A stretch of 46,223 nucleotides of DNA from Prasinococcaceae sp. CCMP 1430 (lineage: Eukaryota; Prasinodermophyta; Palmophyllophyceae; Prasinococcales; Prasinococcaceae). Numbering within the stretch: position 1 is the first letter of the stretch; the number at the start of each line of letters is the position of its first letter. Below, one piece after another: positions 30,809-39,125 of the stretch. The notes beneath the pieces were generated by a model. It had not been told where the DNA came from. It searched no databases and saw only the letters and a list, made by a program, of their open reading frames with translations. The stretch lies in contig RQSC01000011.1 in the NCBI GenBank assembly GCA_013416795.1, forward strand, positions 202,928 through 249,150, read 5' to 3'. Position numbers and translations under genes: made by a program.

Positions 30809-31447
30809 ATGCTGCCGCTGCCAACGCCGGCGCCGCGCGCGCACGCCACACCGCGTTCGCGCGCCGCGCGCGCAGCTCTCTCTCGCTCTCTCGCGGCCGG
30901 GGATCTCCCAGTGCGCCTCTGCGGGGCTCCTGCCCTCGCCGCCCCCGTCAGCTCGCCCCGCGCAAAGGCCGACCGCGGCCCGCCGCGCCGCGGCTGGATG
31001 TCGGCCCGCGCGAGCGAGGCGTACCGCGCCAGCTTCTTCCGGGGGCAGACGACCACCGTTGCTGCGGGGCGCGGGATGCCCAGCGGGCCTCGGAGTCCAG
31101 ACGTCGCTGGCCTGTCGGCGCCGGCCAGCGACGCCTACCTCAGCAGCTTCCAGGTGGTCACTCCGCTGCTCCACCCGCACCAACAACGCGCGGAACGCGC
31201 CGCCTCGGCGCACGCCGAGGCGGTCTCAGCGCTGCACGAAGCCAGGCGCGCACTGCGGAGCGAGCCCCGCTCCGCCACCCGACTCGAGGCGGCGCTGGCG
31301 CGCGTGGGCACCGTTCGCGACCTGAGCGCCGACTGCTGCAGCATGGGGGATGCGCAGGGCCTGGGGGACAAGCTCACGGCCGCGTATCGCCAGCTCCTCG
31401 TGGCGCTCTTCCAGGAGGACCTGCGCCGCACGGACAAGTGCCGGTGA
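30809..31447 (+). CDS. Hypothetical protein with repeated ASxAYxxSF motif
   Basis: 212 aa from the ATG at 30809. The first 60 residues are Ala/Pro/Arg-rich and acid-poor, compatible with an organelle transit peptide. Then two copies of a short motif appear, RASEAYRASFF and PASDAYLSSFQ, about 35 residues apart. They are followed by an Ala/Glu/Arg-rich helical region (HAEAVSALHEARRALRSE) and a C-terminal amphipathic helix (KLTAAYRQLLVALFQEDL). I recognise no family. Coding status is supported by the internal motif repeat and the helical composition only. Confidence 0.5.
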   Translation: MLPLPTPAPRAHATPRSRAARAALSRSLAAGDLPVRLCGAPALAAPVSSPRAKADRGPPRRGWMSARASEAYRASFFRGQTTTVAAGRGMPSGPRSPDVAGLSAPASDAYLSSFQVVTPLLHPHQQRAERAASAHAEAVSALHEARRALRSEPRSATRLEAALARVGTVRDLSADCCSMGDAQGLGDKLTAAYRQLLVALFQEDLRRTDKCR

Positions 31448-32039
31448 CACGCGGCCGCGCATGACCACCAACGCCCTCAGCCCTTAGCGTCGCATGCACA
31501 GCACATACATACAGCGCCCACGGACCGTGAACGCACGTCCTCAAGACGGACAGACTGAAACGAGGTAGTACATAGCGCTAACAACCAACGGAAGCCACTG
31601 TCACTCGAAGCCTGCTCGGTTCGGACCGCTGGAGAGAGCGGTAGACGCCGCCTACCTGCACATTGCACATAACTGTAAGTGTTGTATACTGTCAATTTCC
31701 ACGCTGATCACTCGACGTCGTTGTCTGCTCGCTCAAGCCGTAGTTGGGTCGAGTCGTCTCGCAGATCTGGACTTGCACATTCCACCATCCGCTGACTGTG
31801 ACCGTGAGGGACAACTGGTCCCTTTCCGACGAAGGCACCGTGCACATCAAGGGGCGGTAGCTGGAGTCGTTCGTGCTGCGCGCGCGCGGACGGCCAAGCA
31901 TTCCCTGTCATCAAATATTGTTAAATCTCTCCACCGCTCGAGCAACAGAGGGTGCACGTGCGTTATCCATTACTGTGAGAACCAGCCGCCGGTGGCGATG
32001 CGGCCTGCCCGTGCGCGAAAGACTCCGATTGCGTCGGCA
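31448..32039. other. Convergent intergenic region, no gene seen
   Basis: 592 nt between two converging stops, less GC-rich than average. No domain-bearing frame or repeat was recognised. Confidence 0.5.
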
Positions 32040-33458
32040 TCACGCGTCAGTGCGCACGAGCATGCTGCCGCAAGCGCCACGGCTCGGGTGGTGGGCCCTC
32101 GTGGCGCCTGCTGCTGCAGGATGAGGGTGGGGCGGAGACACAAAGGCAGCGTGGCCGCCATGCTCCTCAGACGTGCCCGTAGCCTCCTGGTCATGCTGCT
32201 CATGGGCACGCCCGTCCGTAGCGTCCATCGCAGCTTCTTCAGGGCGCTTCTCCGCTTCGACGATGGGCTCTTGCTGCTCGGCCAAGCCGTGGTCAATCTC
32301 TTGGCTGACAGGCTCCCTCCCGTGTCCATCGAGTTCCGCTGGCGGCTCCCCCGGCGCATTCGCTTCAGATTCGCCCGTGCCTTCGTCAGCGGCGAGGACG
32401 GCATCATCTTCCTCGCACTCGTCGGCCTGCTGTTGGTCGCACGCTTCGCCAGCGTGGTCCTGGGCGCATCGCACGCCGAGCTGCTCGCCAGCGTTATCGC
32501 CCTCGTCAGCTTCATGCGCGAGCATGATGCGGTGGGTGAGCGCCTGCGTGCGGCTCGTGTACGCCATGGCCGCGGCCTCGAGGTCGTCAAGGTCGTCACA
32601 GAGCGCTGAGTATGCCTCTTCTTCGTACGTTGAGTATTCCTCCTCCTCGTACGAGTACGAGCCCTCGGCGCCAGTGCTGTCGGTGCCATAAGACACGCAG
32701 CTCCGCATGACGCTCGATGACGTCGTCTCCACGCTGTGCTCGCCAGCGGGTGAGCGCCGCGCCCGCGGGCGTCGATGGTCGTTCTCGGGGCCCAGAGAGG
32801 GAGTCGCTCTGCGATCGCCGCCACTGGCCCGTCCCCGCTCGTGCTCCTCCTCGGACGTGGCTCTGGCCGCAGTGCTTGACACCACCATCGAGGCAGCGAA
32901 AGCGAGCGCCATGGAACGGACCACCGCGTCGCTCATCGCTGCCTCCTTGATGCGCTCAGTCGCGGCGCTCACGGCGTCCGCCTCTGCAGCCGCCGCCTCG
33001 AGGGCGAGCTCCATTTCGGTAGCCTGGGCGCTCACCTGCGCCGTCGCGGCGTGCAACTGCCGAGTGGCGACGTCTACCTGTGCCGCGAGCGTCTCGGTGG
33101 CCGCCTCGGCCTCGGCCGCGCGCGCCTCCGCCGCGCGCGCGCGCGCCGTGGCCGTCTCAGCGGCGTCCTCTGCGGCGTCCACGCGCGCGCGCGCCGCCTC
33201 TGCGGCCCTGTAGGAGTCTGCCTTGAGCGCGACCTCGCAGCGGAGCCGCGCGTTCTCCTGCGTCTCCGCCAGAGCCTGTGACCACACCTCCGCCTCGGCC
33301 TGCGAGGACGCCTCGAGCGCCTCGAGGCGCGCGCGCAGCGACAACGCCTCGGCACTGGCCGCTGCTGCCGCTGCCTCGGCGGCCGCCGCCGCCGCACAGG
33401 CTAATCCTGGCGCGATGGCCGGCCCCGCCGCCCGCGCCGCCGCTGAGTCGCTCTCCAT
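32040..33458 (-). CDS. Alanine-rich coiled-coil protein with acidic C-terminus
   Basis: 472 aa from the ATG at 33458. Residues about 20-190 form a long Ala/Glu/Arg coiled coil with clear heptads (LRARLEALEASSQAEAE, then ARVDAAEDAAETATARARA and so on). After a short hydrophobic patch (SMALAFAASMVVSS), the rest is acidic and probably disordered, with Tyr/Glu clusters (SYSYEEEEYSTYEEEAYS), and ends His/Pro-rich. No domain is recognised. Its first 44 coding bases overlap the start of the HtrA-like gene on the other strand. If that overlap is disallowed, the next in-frame ATG would delete much of the coiled coil. Composition favours this frame over the opposite-strand Ala/Ser/Thr reading. Confidence 0.6.
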   Translation of the reverse strand: MESDSAAARAAGPAIAPGLACAAAAAAEAAAAAASAEALSLRARLEALEASSQAEAEVWSQALAETQENARLRCEVALKADSYRAAEAARARVDAAEDAAETATARARAAEARAAEAEAATETLAAQVDVATRQLHAATAQVSAQATEMELALEAAAAEADAVSAATERIKEAAMSDAVVRSMALAFAASMVVSSTAARATSEEEHERGRASGGDRRATPSLGPENDHRRPRARRSPAGEHSVETTSSSVMRSCVSYGTDSTGAEGSYSYEEEEYSTYEEEAYSALCDDLDDLEAAAMAYTSRTQALTHRIMLAHEADEGDNAGEQLGVRCAQDHAGEACDQQQADECEEDDAVLAADEGTGESEANAPGEPPAELDGHGREPVSQEIDHGLAEQQEPIVEAEKRPEEAAMDATDGRAHEQHDQEATGTSEEHGGHAAFVSPPHPHPAAAGATRAHHPSRGACGSMLVRTDA

Positions 33459-34819
33459 CGCGGAGCTCTTCCAGCTGCTCGACGCGTGCAAGCTCGACTA
33501 CCGGGACGCGCTTGAGAAGGGCGAGCTGGTTGATAGGCTGATGCGAGCGCGCGATCAGCTCCCACCGGCGGCAAGCGCGCTCGTCGAGCGCGCGCTAGAG
33601 CACGCTGCGGCATCACAGAGCGCTAGCGGTGGCCTAGTCGCCGCGGGACGAAGGGGCGCAGCGGCAGGCATGCAGTCTCGCGCGCTGTCGACGCCGCTCA
33701 CACCGAGCGAGGCCAGCACGGTGGCAACTTTTGCTCGCGCAGCGCCCAGCGTGGCGTTCATCACAGCGGTGGGCGTCGCGCAGGGTGGTGCACTCGTGCC
33801 GCAGGGTGGCGCGCCGCAGCCGGCCGGCACTGGAAGCGGGTTCGTGTGGGATGACAAGGGACACGTCGTCACCAACTACCACGTGATTCGCCACGCAACG
33901 CGCGTTGCAGTGTCGCTGGGCGAAGGCACCACATCGGCAACCTACGAGGCGAGCCTCGTGGGCGTGGACCCTGACAAAGACCTCGCCGTCTTGCGGCTGC
34001 GCGACGTGCCTGCGGGCGCGCAGCTCACGCCGCTCGACGTGGGGAGCTCGTCTGGGCTGCTCGTCGGGCAGAGCGTTCTGGCCATCGGCAATCCGTTCGG
34101 GCTCGACAGGTCACTCTCGGTGGGCGTCGTCAGCGCGGTGGGCCGCGAGGTTCGCGGCGTATCAGGACGCACCATTCACGGCGTGGTACAGACCGATGCG
34201 GCGATTAATCCTGGCAACTCGGGCGGGCCATTGCTGGACTCGGCGGGGCGGCTGATAGGAGTGAATACCATGATCTACTCAACGAGTGGCGCGTCGGCGG
34301 GCATCGGCTTCGCGGTGCCCGTGGACACAGTGCGGCGCAGCGTCAATCAGCTCATCAGACACGGCCGCGTGGCGCGCCCAGGTCTCGGCATAAATGTCTT
34401 CATGGGACCAGACGGCGCCATGGGATTGCCGGGAGTGCTCATCATGAACGTGCCTCCCGGCTCGGACGCCGCGCGAGCTGGCTTGCGAGGCACCGTCCAA
34501 GACAAACGCAGCGGCCAAACAGTGCTAGGTGCGCGCATGGCGCACACGCGCGCGCGTGGACGTGCGAGCGCAAATTTCGAACGCGCGCACCGTGCGCCAT
34601 GCAATTGCCCGGACTGACACTCGGGACGCGGCGCGGCCAGGCGACGTCATCACCGAAATCGACGGCGCTGCCATCAAGGGCACCGAGGATTTGCTTAATG
34701 TGCTCGAGACCAAGCAGGTCGGGCAGACCATCCAGGTCACCGTGCAAAGGGGCACGATGCTGGCAAGCACCCGTCGGGTGAGCATCCGCCTGCTCGATGT
34801 CTCTCAGCCCGTGGACTGA
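33415..34819 (+). CDS. HtrA/Deg-type serine protease with N-terminal SAP-like domain and PDZ
   Basis: Two exons, 33415-34528 and 34641-34819 (430 aa). The GTGCGC donor and CAG acceptor match in phase 1. The trypsin-like triad is visible: His in VVTNYHVI, Asp in DPDKDLAVLRL, Ser in GNSGGPLL; QSVLAIGNPFGLDRSLSVG is a Deg signature. A PDZ domain follows, split by the intron (LPGVLIMNVPPGSDAARAGL, then GDVITEIDGAAIKG). Before the protease, residues 12-45 (LSIAELFQLLDACKLDYRD followed by ALEKGELVDRLM) resemble the SAP-like helix pair found in MANF and RNF34-type proteins, an unusual partner for Deg proteases. The loop after the His is short as in plant Deg1/Deg8. Localisation is uncertain; no clear transit peptide. 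Likely role: protein quality control. Confidence 0.9.
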
Positions 34820-34918
34820 CCGCAGACGCGCGCGCGCCCGCGGCGCACGGTCGCGCGTGCGCTGGACGCTACAATTTTTGTTACAACAAATGAACAAGCG
34901 GGCGCTCATTGCAAGCAC

Positions 34919-36388
34919 TCAAGAGATGATCAGCAGGAATATGCTGATGTTGACGCTCAGGCAGAGCGGCGCAATTACGTACGATGTGAAGAGCGTCGTC
35001 GACACGCTGCCCTCGTTGCGCTGCGCCATCGAAGTCATCATGACCACATTGTTCGCTGTCGGACAGCACGCTTCCAGTAGCAGCACGAGCTTGAACATTG
35101 GGTCGTTGTCTGGCAGGATCGAGGTGTATCTGCTGGTGGCGGTGACGAGCGCAATGGCGCACAGAGGCAAGAGCACCATGCGTGAGATTGCCACGCCGGC
35201 AGCGAGGCGCAGCGGCACTGCCGTGTAATCAGGACCATTGGACAGGTTGGCACCGAGTAGAATCACGCTGATCGGAATGGCGGCTTGTCCGAGCGTAGAG
35301 ACGGCCGAGAAGAAGACGCGTAGCGGGGCGCCTTTGACCACCAGCAGCCCATGCAGCGGCGTGGTGCCCACGAGCACACCCAAGACAACCGCCACCACAG
35401 GCGGCGTGATTGCTCGCCTGACGAACTTGGCACAGTCCCGCGCGAACGACCGTGCCACCATCGGAGCGCGCCCCTGCACCGGCGTGGGCGTTCCCGGGAG
35501 CGCAAGGGTGTCGCTCGCAGTAGAGCCTTCGTGTCCTGCGCCATCCGCGAGCAAATGCACCTCCTCGAGCTGCTCTATTTCATCCTCATGGATGACAAAA
35601 CGGACGTCGGCGCTTTCTGTGGCCTGCGACCCCCCCTCTGAGCGCGCGTGTGCCAACCCCACCATCTCGAGGTCCATGTCGCTCTGCTTGCGCGTGAGCG
35701 CACGTTGGAGGCCGCCCGCGTCGCTCTCCCCCCAGTCAGCCTCCCCATCGCCGGCCTCGCGCGCGTCTGGCGCTCTCATGCTCTTGGCGCGGTGCTCGTT
35801 CGCCACAGTGCTCGCGCTGTCGTTGTCCTCGCTCATGAGCAGCACAGGTCCCACACTCCACAACAAGAAGGAGAATATGCTGAGATACGCTCCGACGTAC
35901 GCGGTGCCCGCCGCCTCAAGCTCGGCCTCCGTGCGCAGCGACGCGCCCTCATCCCCGCCTTCGCCCGCGCCGCTTGGCTGCAGCAGCTCGGAGCCCATGT
36001 GAACGATTGCTTGCATGAGCACGACCGGAAGGTTGTTCGAGTTGCCCAGCGCGCAGGCGCACATGAGCACGCCGCGGAGCGCTCGAGGGGCCCGCGCGGC
36101 GTGCGCCAGCAGCCTGCCGAAGAGCGCGCCGAGTGCGACATACACCGTCGCCGCGAGTGGGAGCGGATAGAGCTTTATGGCGGTCCCGGCGGTCACCGAC
36201 GTAGCGACCTGCGAGAAGAGGAAGCACGGCAGCGTGAGGCGGAACGTCACCTCGGAGAGCTTCTTGCGAGTCGGGCGGTCGAGCACGCCGCGGCGCGCGA
36301 GCATCAGGCCACCGGAAGCGATGAACATCACCTTGGCAACCGCGAGCACGGAGGTGAGAACTACGGACGACAGGCCCGACAGCTCCAT
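34919..36388 (-). CDS. PILS/auxin-efflux-carrier-like membrane transporter
   Basis: 489 aa from the ATG at 36388. There are about five N-terminal transmembrane spans (SVVLTSVLAVAKVMFIASG, PCFLFSQVAT, LPLAATVYVALGALFG, CACALGNSNNLPVVLMQAIV, YVGAYLSIFSFLLWSVGP). A polar loop of about 130 residues follows, then about five C-terminal spans (PPVVAVVLGVLVG through PLCLSVNISIFLLIIS). The two-bundle layout and the GNSNNLPVVL motif fit the membrane-transport family of PIN/PILS proteins, where PILS act at the ER. The substrate is unknown. In-frame ATGs at 36553 and 36613 exist, but a TATA-like element at about 36573-36590 lies downstream of the 36613 ATG, which argues against it. Single exon; convergent with the Deg gene (99 nt). 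Confidence 0.85.
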   Translation of the reverse strand: MELSGLSSVVLTSVLAVAKVMFIASGGLMLARRGVLDRPTRKKLSEVTFRLTLPCFLFSQVATSVTAGTAIKLYPLPLAATVYVALGALFGRLLAHAARAPRALRGVLMCACALGNSNNLPVVLMQAIVHMGSELLQPSGAGEGGDEGASLRTEAELEAAGTAYVGAYLSIFSFLLWSVGPVLLMSEDNDSASTVANEHRAKSMRAPDAREAGDGEADWGESDAGGLQRALTRKQSDMDLEMVGLAHARSEGGSQATESADVRFVIHEDEIEQLEEVHLLADGAGHEGSTASDTLALPGTPTPVQGRAPMVARSFARDCAKFVRRAITPPVVAVVLGVLVGTTPLHGLLVVKGAPLRVFFSAVSTLGQAAIPISVILLGANLSNGPDYTAVPLRLAAGVAISRMVLLPLCAIALVTATSRYTSILPDNDPMFKLVLLLEACCPTANNVVMMTSMAQRNEGSVSTTLFTSYVIAPLCLSVNISIFLLIIS

Positions 36389-36572
36389 TTCGCGCGGGAG
36401 GCTCGAGGGTCTGACGAGACACGCGCTGCGCGGGGCGGAGCGGCGCGCAGCGCGCGCGCGCGTGCGCGCGCCGCCGTGTGAGCCGTGTGGCGTGGCGGCG
36501 GCGGCGGCGGGTGCGCCGTGGCACCGCGCCGAACGCGGCGAACGCTCGCTCATGCCGGCGACACTGATGGAT

Positions 36573-36590
36573 GAAATATATATTAAATGT
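36573..36590 (-). promoter_or_regulatory. TATA-like element for the PILS-like gene
   Basis: An AT-only patch (AATATATATTTAAT-like when read on the minus strand) in otherwise GC-rich DNA, about 190 nt upstream of ATG 36388. Its position would place initiation near 36550. Confidence 0.4.
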
Positions 36591-37032
36591 AACCACGGGA
36601 GACTTAAAGACATTGAACCCTGTACCAGAACGTGTACGTCATAATAAATTTAGAACACAAAAACCGTTATTATCGTCCGGTTGCGGCCCGCAAACCCAAA
36701 ATTATCCATGGAGGCGGACCAGATCAAGAACGAGTGGCGTAGAGCGGCCCACGCGCGCGCAGCGCGCGCGCGGCACGCGCGGGGAACAAAGTGCACGAGA
36801 GGGCGACGGAGCCGGGGAGAGCGGGGCGATGGGCGAGCTGGGCGCCTGAGAGGGGACTGGAAAGAGGGGAGCGGGCTGCCACAGTCCCGCACGGGCGCGT
36901 GGGGCGTGTCCGCGCGCGCACGTGCGAGCAAGCAGGAGCAAGGGTTGGGAGGGGGGCGTGGCAAGGGGAGGGCCGGGGAGGGGCGAGTGCTGTGCGCGGG
37001 CTGCAACCGGCGCGCGGGGCTGCGGCAGCAGC

Positions 37033-38400
37033 ATGGCGGCGGCAGCGGCAGCAGCGGCGGCAGCGAGAGTGCGCGCGCGGCCCGGAGCGCACTTGGTGGC
37101 GCGGAAGCGCGCGCAGGGGAGCGCGCGAAGCTTTCGCACTGCAGCGGCGACGGTCATCGCCGCGCCGGCAGAGGAGCCCAAGAGTGGCAACAGGTGCGCA
37201 CCCTTGAGCAAAACACTGAAGCGCGAGCGCAAGTGCACGCGCTTTCTCGCACGTGCGAGCGCGCGATGTGCGCGAATGTGCCCGCTGCTGACGCGGCACG
37301 CTTGCGCCCGCGCACACGCCGGCACACGTGACCGCCTGCGCGAGCGCAGCGTCGAGTTCCCGTCCCTGCGCGAGCTGCGCATGGCAATCCCGAAGGCATG
37401 CTTCCAGCCGAGCACGGCGACGTCGCTCGCGTACGCCGCGTGCGACTTGTCGCTCCTGGCGGCGTGCGCGCTCGTTGCACGGCCGTTTGCGCTGGCGCAC
37501 CCGGCGCTGCTGCCCTTGTACTGGGCGGTGAGCGGCTTGGTCATGTGGATGGTGTTCGTCATCGGGCACGACTGCGGCCACGGCTCGTTCTCGCGGAACC
37601 CCACGCTGAACGCGGTGGTGGGCCACCTGTGCCACACGCCACTCATGGTGCCCTTCTGGCCGTGGGCGTACAGTCACAAGATGCACCATAAGTACCACAA
37701 CCACCGTACGAGGGATATGAGCCACAAGTGGTGGACACGGGAGGAGTACGCCGACGTGCACCCGCTCGTTCGCGCTCTGGCGCTGGACACGCCGCTCGGG
37801 ATCGTGACGGCCTTTCCGGGGTACCTGCTGCTTGAGGGGAAGCGGTGTGGCACGGACGGGAGCCACTTCTGGCCGGGAAGTAGGCTGTTTGACAGGGCTC
37901 CAAAGGAACGCAAGAAGTGCGCCGTGAGCTCGGCCCTGTGCGTGGCGTTCCTGGTGGGCACTGCCTGGGCGTCGGGCAGCGCCTACGCATTCCTCGCTGG
38001 GTATGTGGGTCCCTACGCTGTCTTCAGCTGGTGGCTCTTCACGGTGACCTACCTCCAGCACCACGACGACGACACGATTGCGTATGAGGAGGGGGAGTGG
38101 GAGTACGTCAAGGGAGCCTGCCAGACAGTCGACCGCGAGTTTGGTGCCGTTATTGACGGTCTCACGCACAGGATCACGTCCGACCACGTGGCACACCACA
38201 TATTCAGCGACATGCCGCACTATCGCCTGCCCGAGGCGACGGCGGCCGTGCGCGCGGTGCTGGAACCGCTGGGCGTGTACAAGCGCCGCGATACGCGCGA
38301 CTACGTGCGCGAGGTGCTGCGCGTGCACGAGCGCTACGGCCACTGCTTGGAGAGCCCGCGGCCGCGCGCATTCGCGTTCGGGCCCCGCGGCGACGAGTGA
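37033..38400 (+). CDS. Omega-3/Delta12-type membrane fatty acid desaturase, probably plastidial
   Basis: Two exons, 37033-37193 and 37350-38400 (403 aa). The GTGCGC donor and CAG acceptor match in phase 2 and give KSGNSVEFPSLRELRMAIP, the normal entry to the domain. The 156-nt intron is a multiple of three and free of stops, so the unspliced frame is also open. The three histidine boxes are HDCGHGSF, HKMHHKYHNH and HVAHHIFSDMPHY. TYLQHHDDDTIAYEEGEW and TVDREFG match omega-3 (FAD3/7/8) and Delta12 enzymes; I lean to omega-3. The first 50 residues (poly-Ala, then Arg/Ser-rich, acid-poor) look like a transit peptide. ATG 37033 has a good context (GCAGCATGGCG). The enzyme would make polyunsaturated fatty acids in plastid or ER membranes. 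Confidence 0.92.
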   Translation: MAAAAAAAAAARVRARPGAHLVARKRAQGSARSFRTAAATVIAAPAEEPKSGNRCAPLSKTLKRERKCTRFLARASARCARMCPLLTRHACARAHAGTRDRLRERSVEFPSLRELRMAIPKACFQPSTATSLAYAACDLSLLAACALVARPFALAHPALLPLYWAVSGLVMWMVFVIGHDCGHGSFSRNPTLNAVVGHLCHTPLMVPFWPWAYSHKMHHKYHNHRTRDMSHKWWTREEYADVHPLVRALALDTPLGIVTAFPGYLLLEGKRCGTDGSHFWPGSRLFDRAPKERKKCAVSSALCVAFLVGTAWASGSAYAFLAGYVGPYAVFSWWLFTVTYLQHHDDDTIAYEEGEWEYVKGACQTVDREFGAVIDGLTHRITSDHVAHHIFSDMPHYRLPEATAAVRAVLEPLGVYKRRDTRDYVREVLRVHERYGHCLESPRPRAFAFGPRGDE

Positions 38401-38419
38401 ACGCCGCAAGCGCTTTGCA

Positions 38420-38449
38420 TTGAATTGAGTTGAATTGAATTGAATTGAC
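38420..38449 (+). repeat. (TTGAA)n pentanucleotide repeat
   Basis: Six tandem 5-nt units (TTGAA, with one TTGAG and one TTGAC) 20 nt after the desaturase stop, in its presumed 3' UTR. Confidence 0.9.
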
Positions 38450-38696
38450 CTGTGGGCTGGGCAGAGAGCTTTTTTTTGAGAAAACGCGTCCACATGGTAT
38501 CGTTGCGTCACGCGGCGGGGCTTTCGGAAATTCGAAAAGGGGGTAGCTTGGCGTGGCCCGCGTCAAAATGAAAGCGGAGCGCGCTGAGGTTGAGTCGCGC
38601 GCGCGGGGGTCTGCGCGCGCGCGCCGGGCGGGCGCAGCACACACTGCGGCGCCTGCGGCGGTGGGGCAGGGGCGCCGCGGGGAGCCGGACAGGTGC

Positions 38697-39054
38697 ATGA
38701 CGTCCATGCTGCAGTCGTTCGCCGGGGCGTTCCTCGGCGGTGCCGTGTTGTCGCGCCCTGGCTGCGCGCTCGCGTTGGCGGCGGGAGTGGCCGCGGGGGT
38801 TTACTGCGAGCAGAACTACCGCGTCCCTGACGTGCAGGCGGAGGTCGTGAGGTGCGGCTCTTGCGCGCGAGCGCGCGCGCAACAAGCCCTCCTCTGCACG
38901 AGCTGCGCTGACGCACACGCGCGTGCTCCCCCCTCCCCCCTCGCACTTGCACAGGGCGTCTCGGGCGTTGTACGCGCTCGCGACGCAGCCTGAAGAGCAG
39001 CGCGCGTGGGCCGAGTGGGCGCGAGCCAGGGAGCGCGAGCTGCGGAAGAACTAG
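38697..39054 (+). CDS. DUF4535-like small membrane protein
   Basis: Two exons, 38697-38851 and 38955-39054 (84 aa), GTGCGG...CAG, matched in phase 2. The protein has a short amphipathic start (MTSMLQSFAGAFLGGAVLS), a hydrophobic span (ALALAAGVAAGVYCEQNY) and the motif GVYCEQNYRVPDV, close to the GVYxAQNYxxPN signature of small plant and algal proteins of the DUF4535 type. An Arg/Glu-rich C-terminal helix follows (QRAWAEWARARERELRKN). The plant homologues are thought to be mitochondrial membrane proteins; the function is unknown. It is too small and too split to appear as one open frame. It ends only 71 nt before the next ATG on the same strand. Confidence 0.75.
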
Positions 39055-39125
39055 GCACGCGCGGTTCCGAGGCAGGACCCCGGCCGCCCCGGCTGCCGAG
39101 AGGCCCGTGCAAGAGCAGGCGGGTG

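Noticed and set aside
29707-31056. 449-codon minus-strand frame over the CA microsatellite
   Set aside because: Contains Val-Cys dipeptide repeats from the microsatellite and no domain.
35876-35890. CTGAGATAC on the + strand, similar to the THI box
   Set aside because: Lies inside the antisense of the PILS-like coding region and lacks the ACC...GGTAATG half.
36724-38511. 595-codon frame antisense to the desaturase
   Set aside because: His-box desaturase on the + strand is certain; the antisense frame is compositionally driven.
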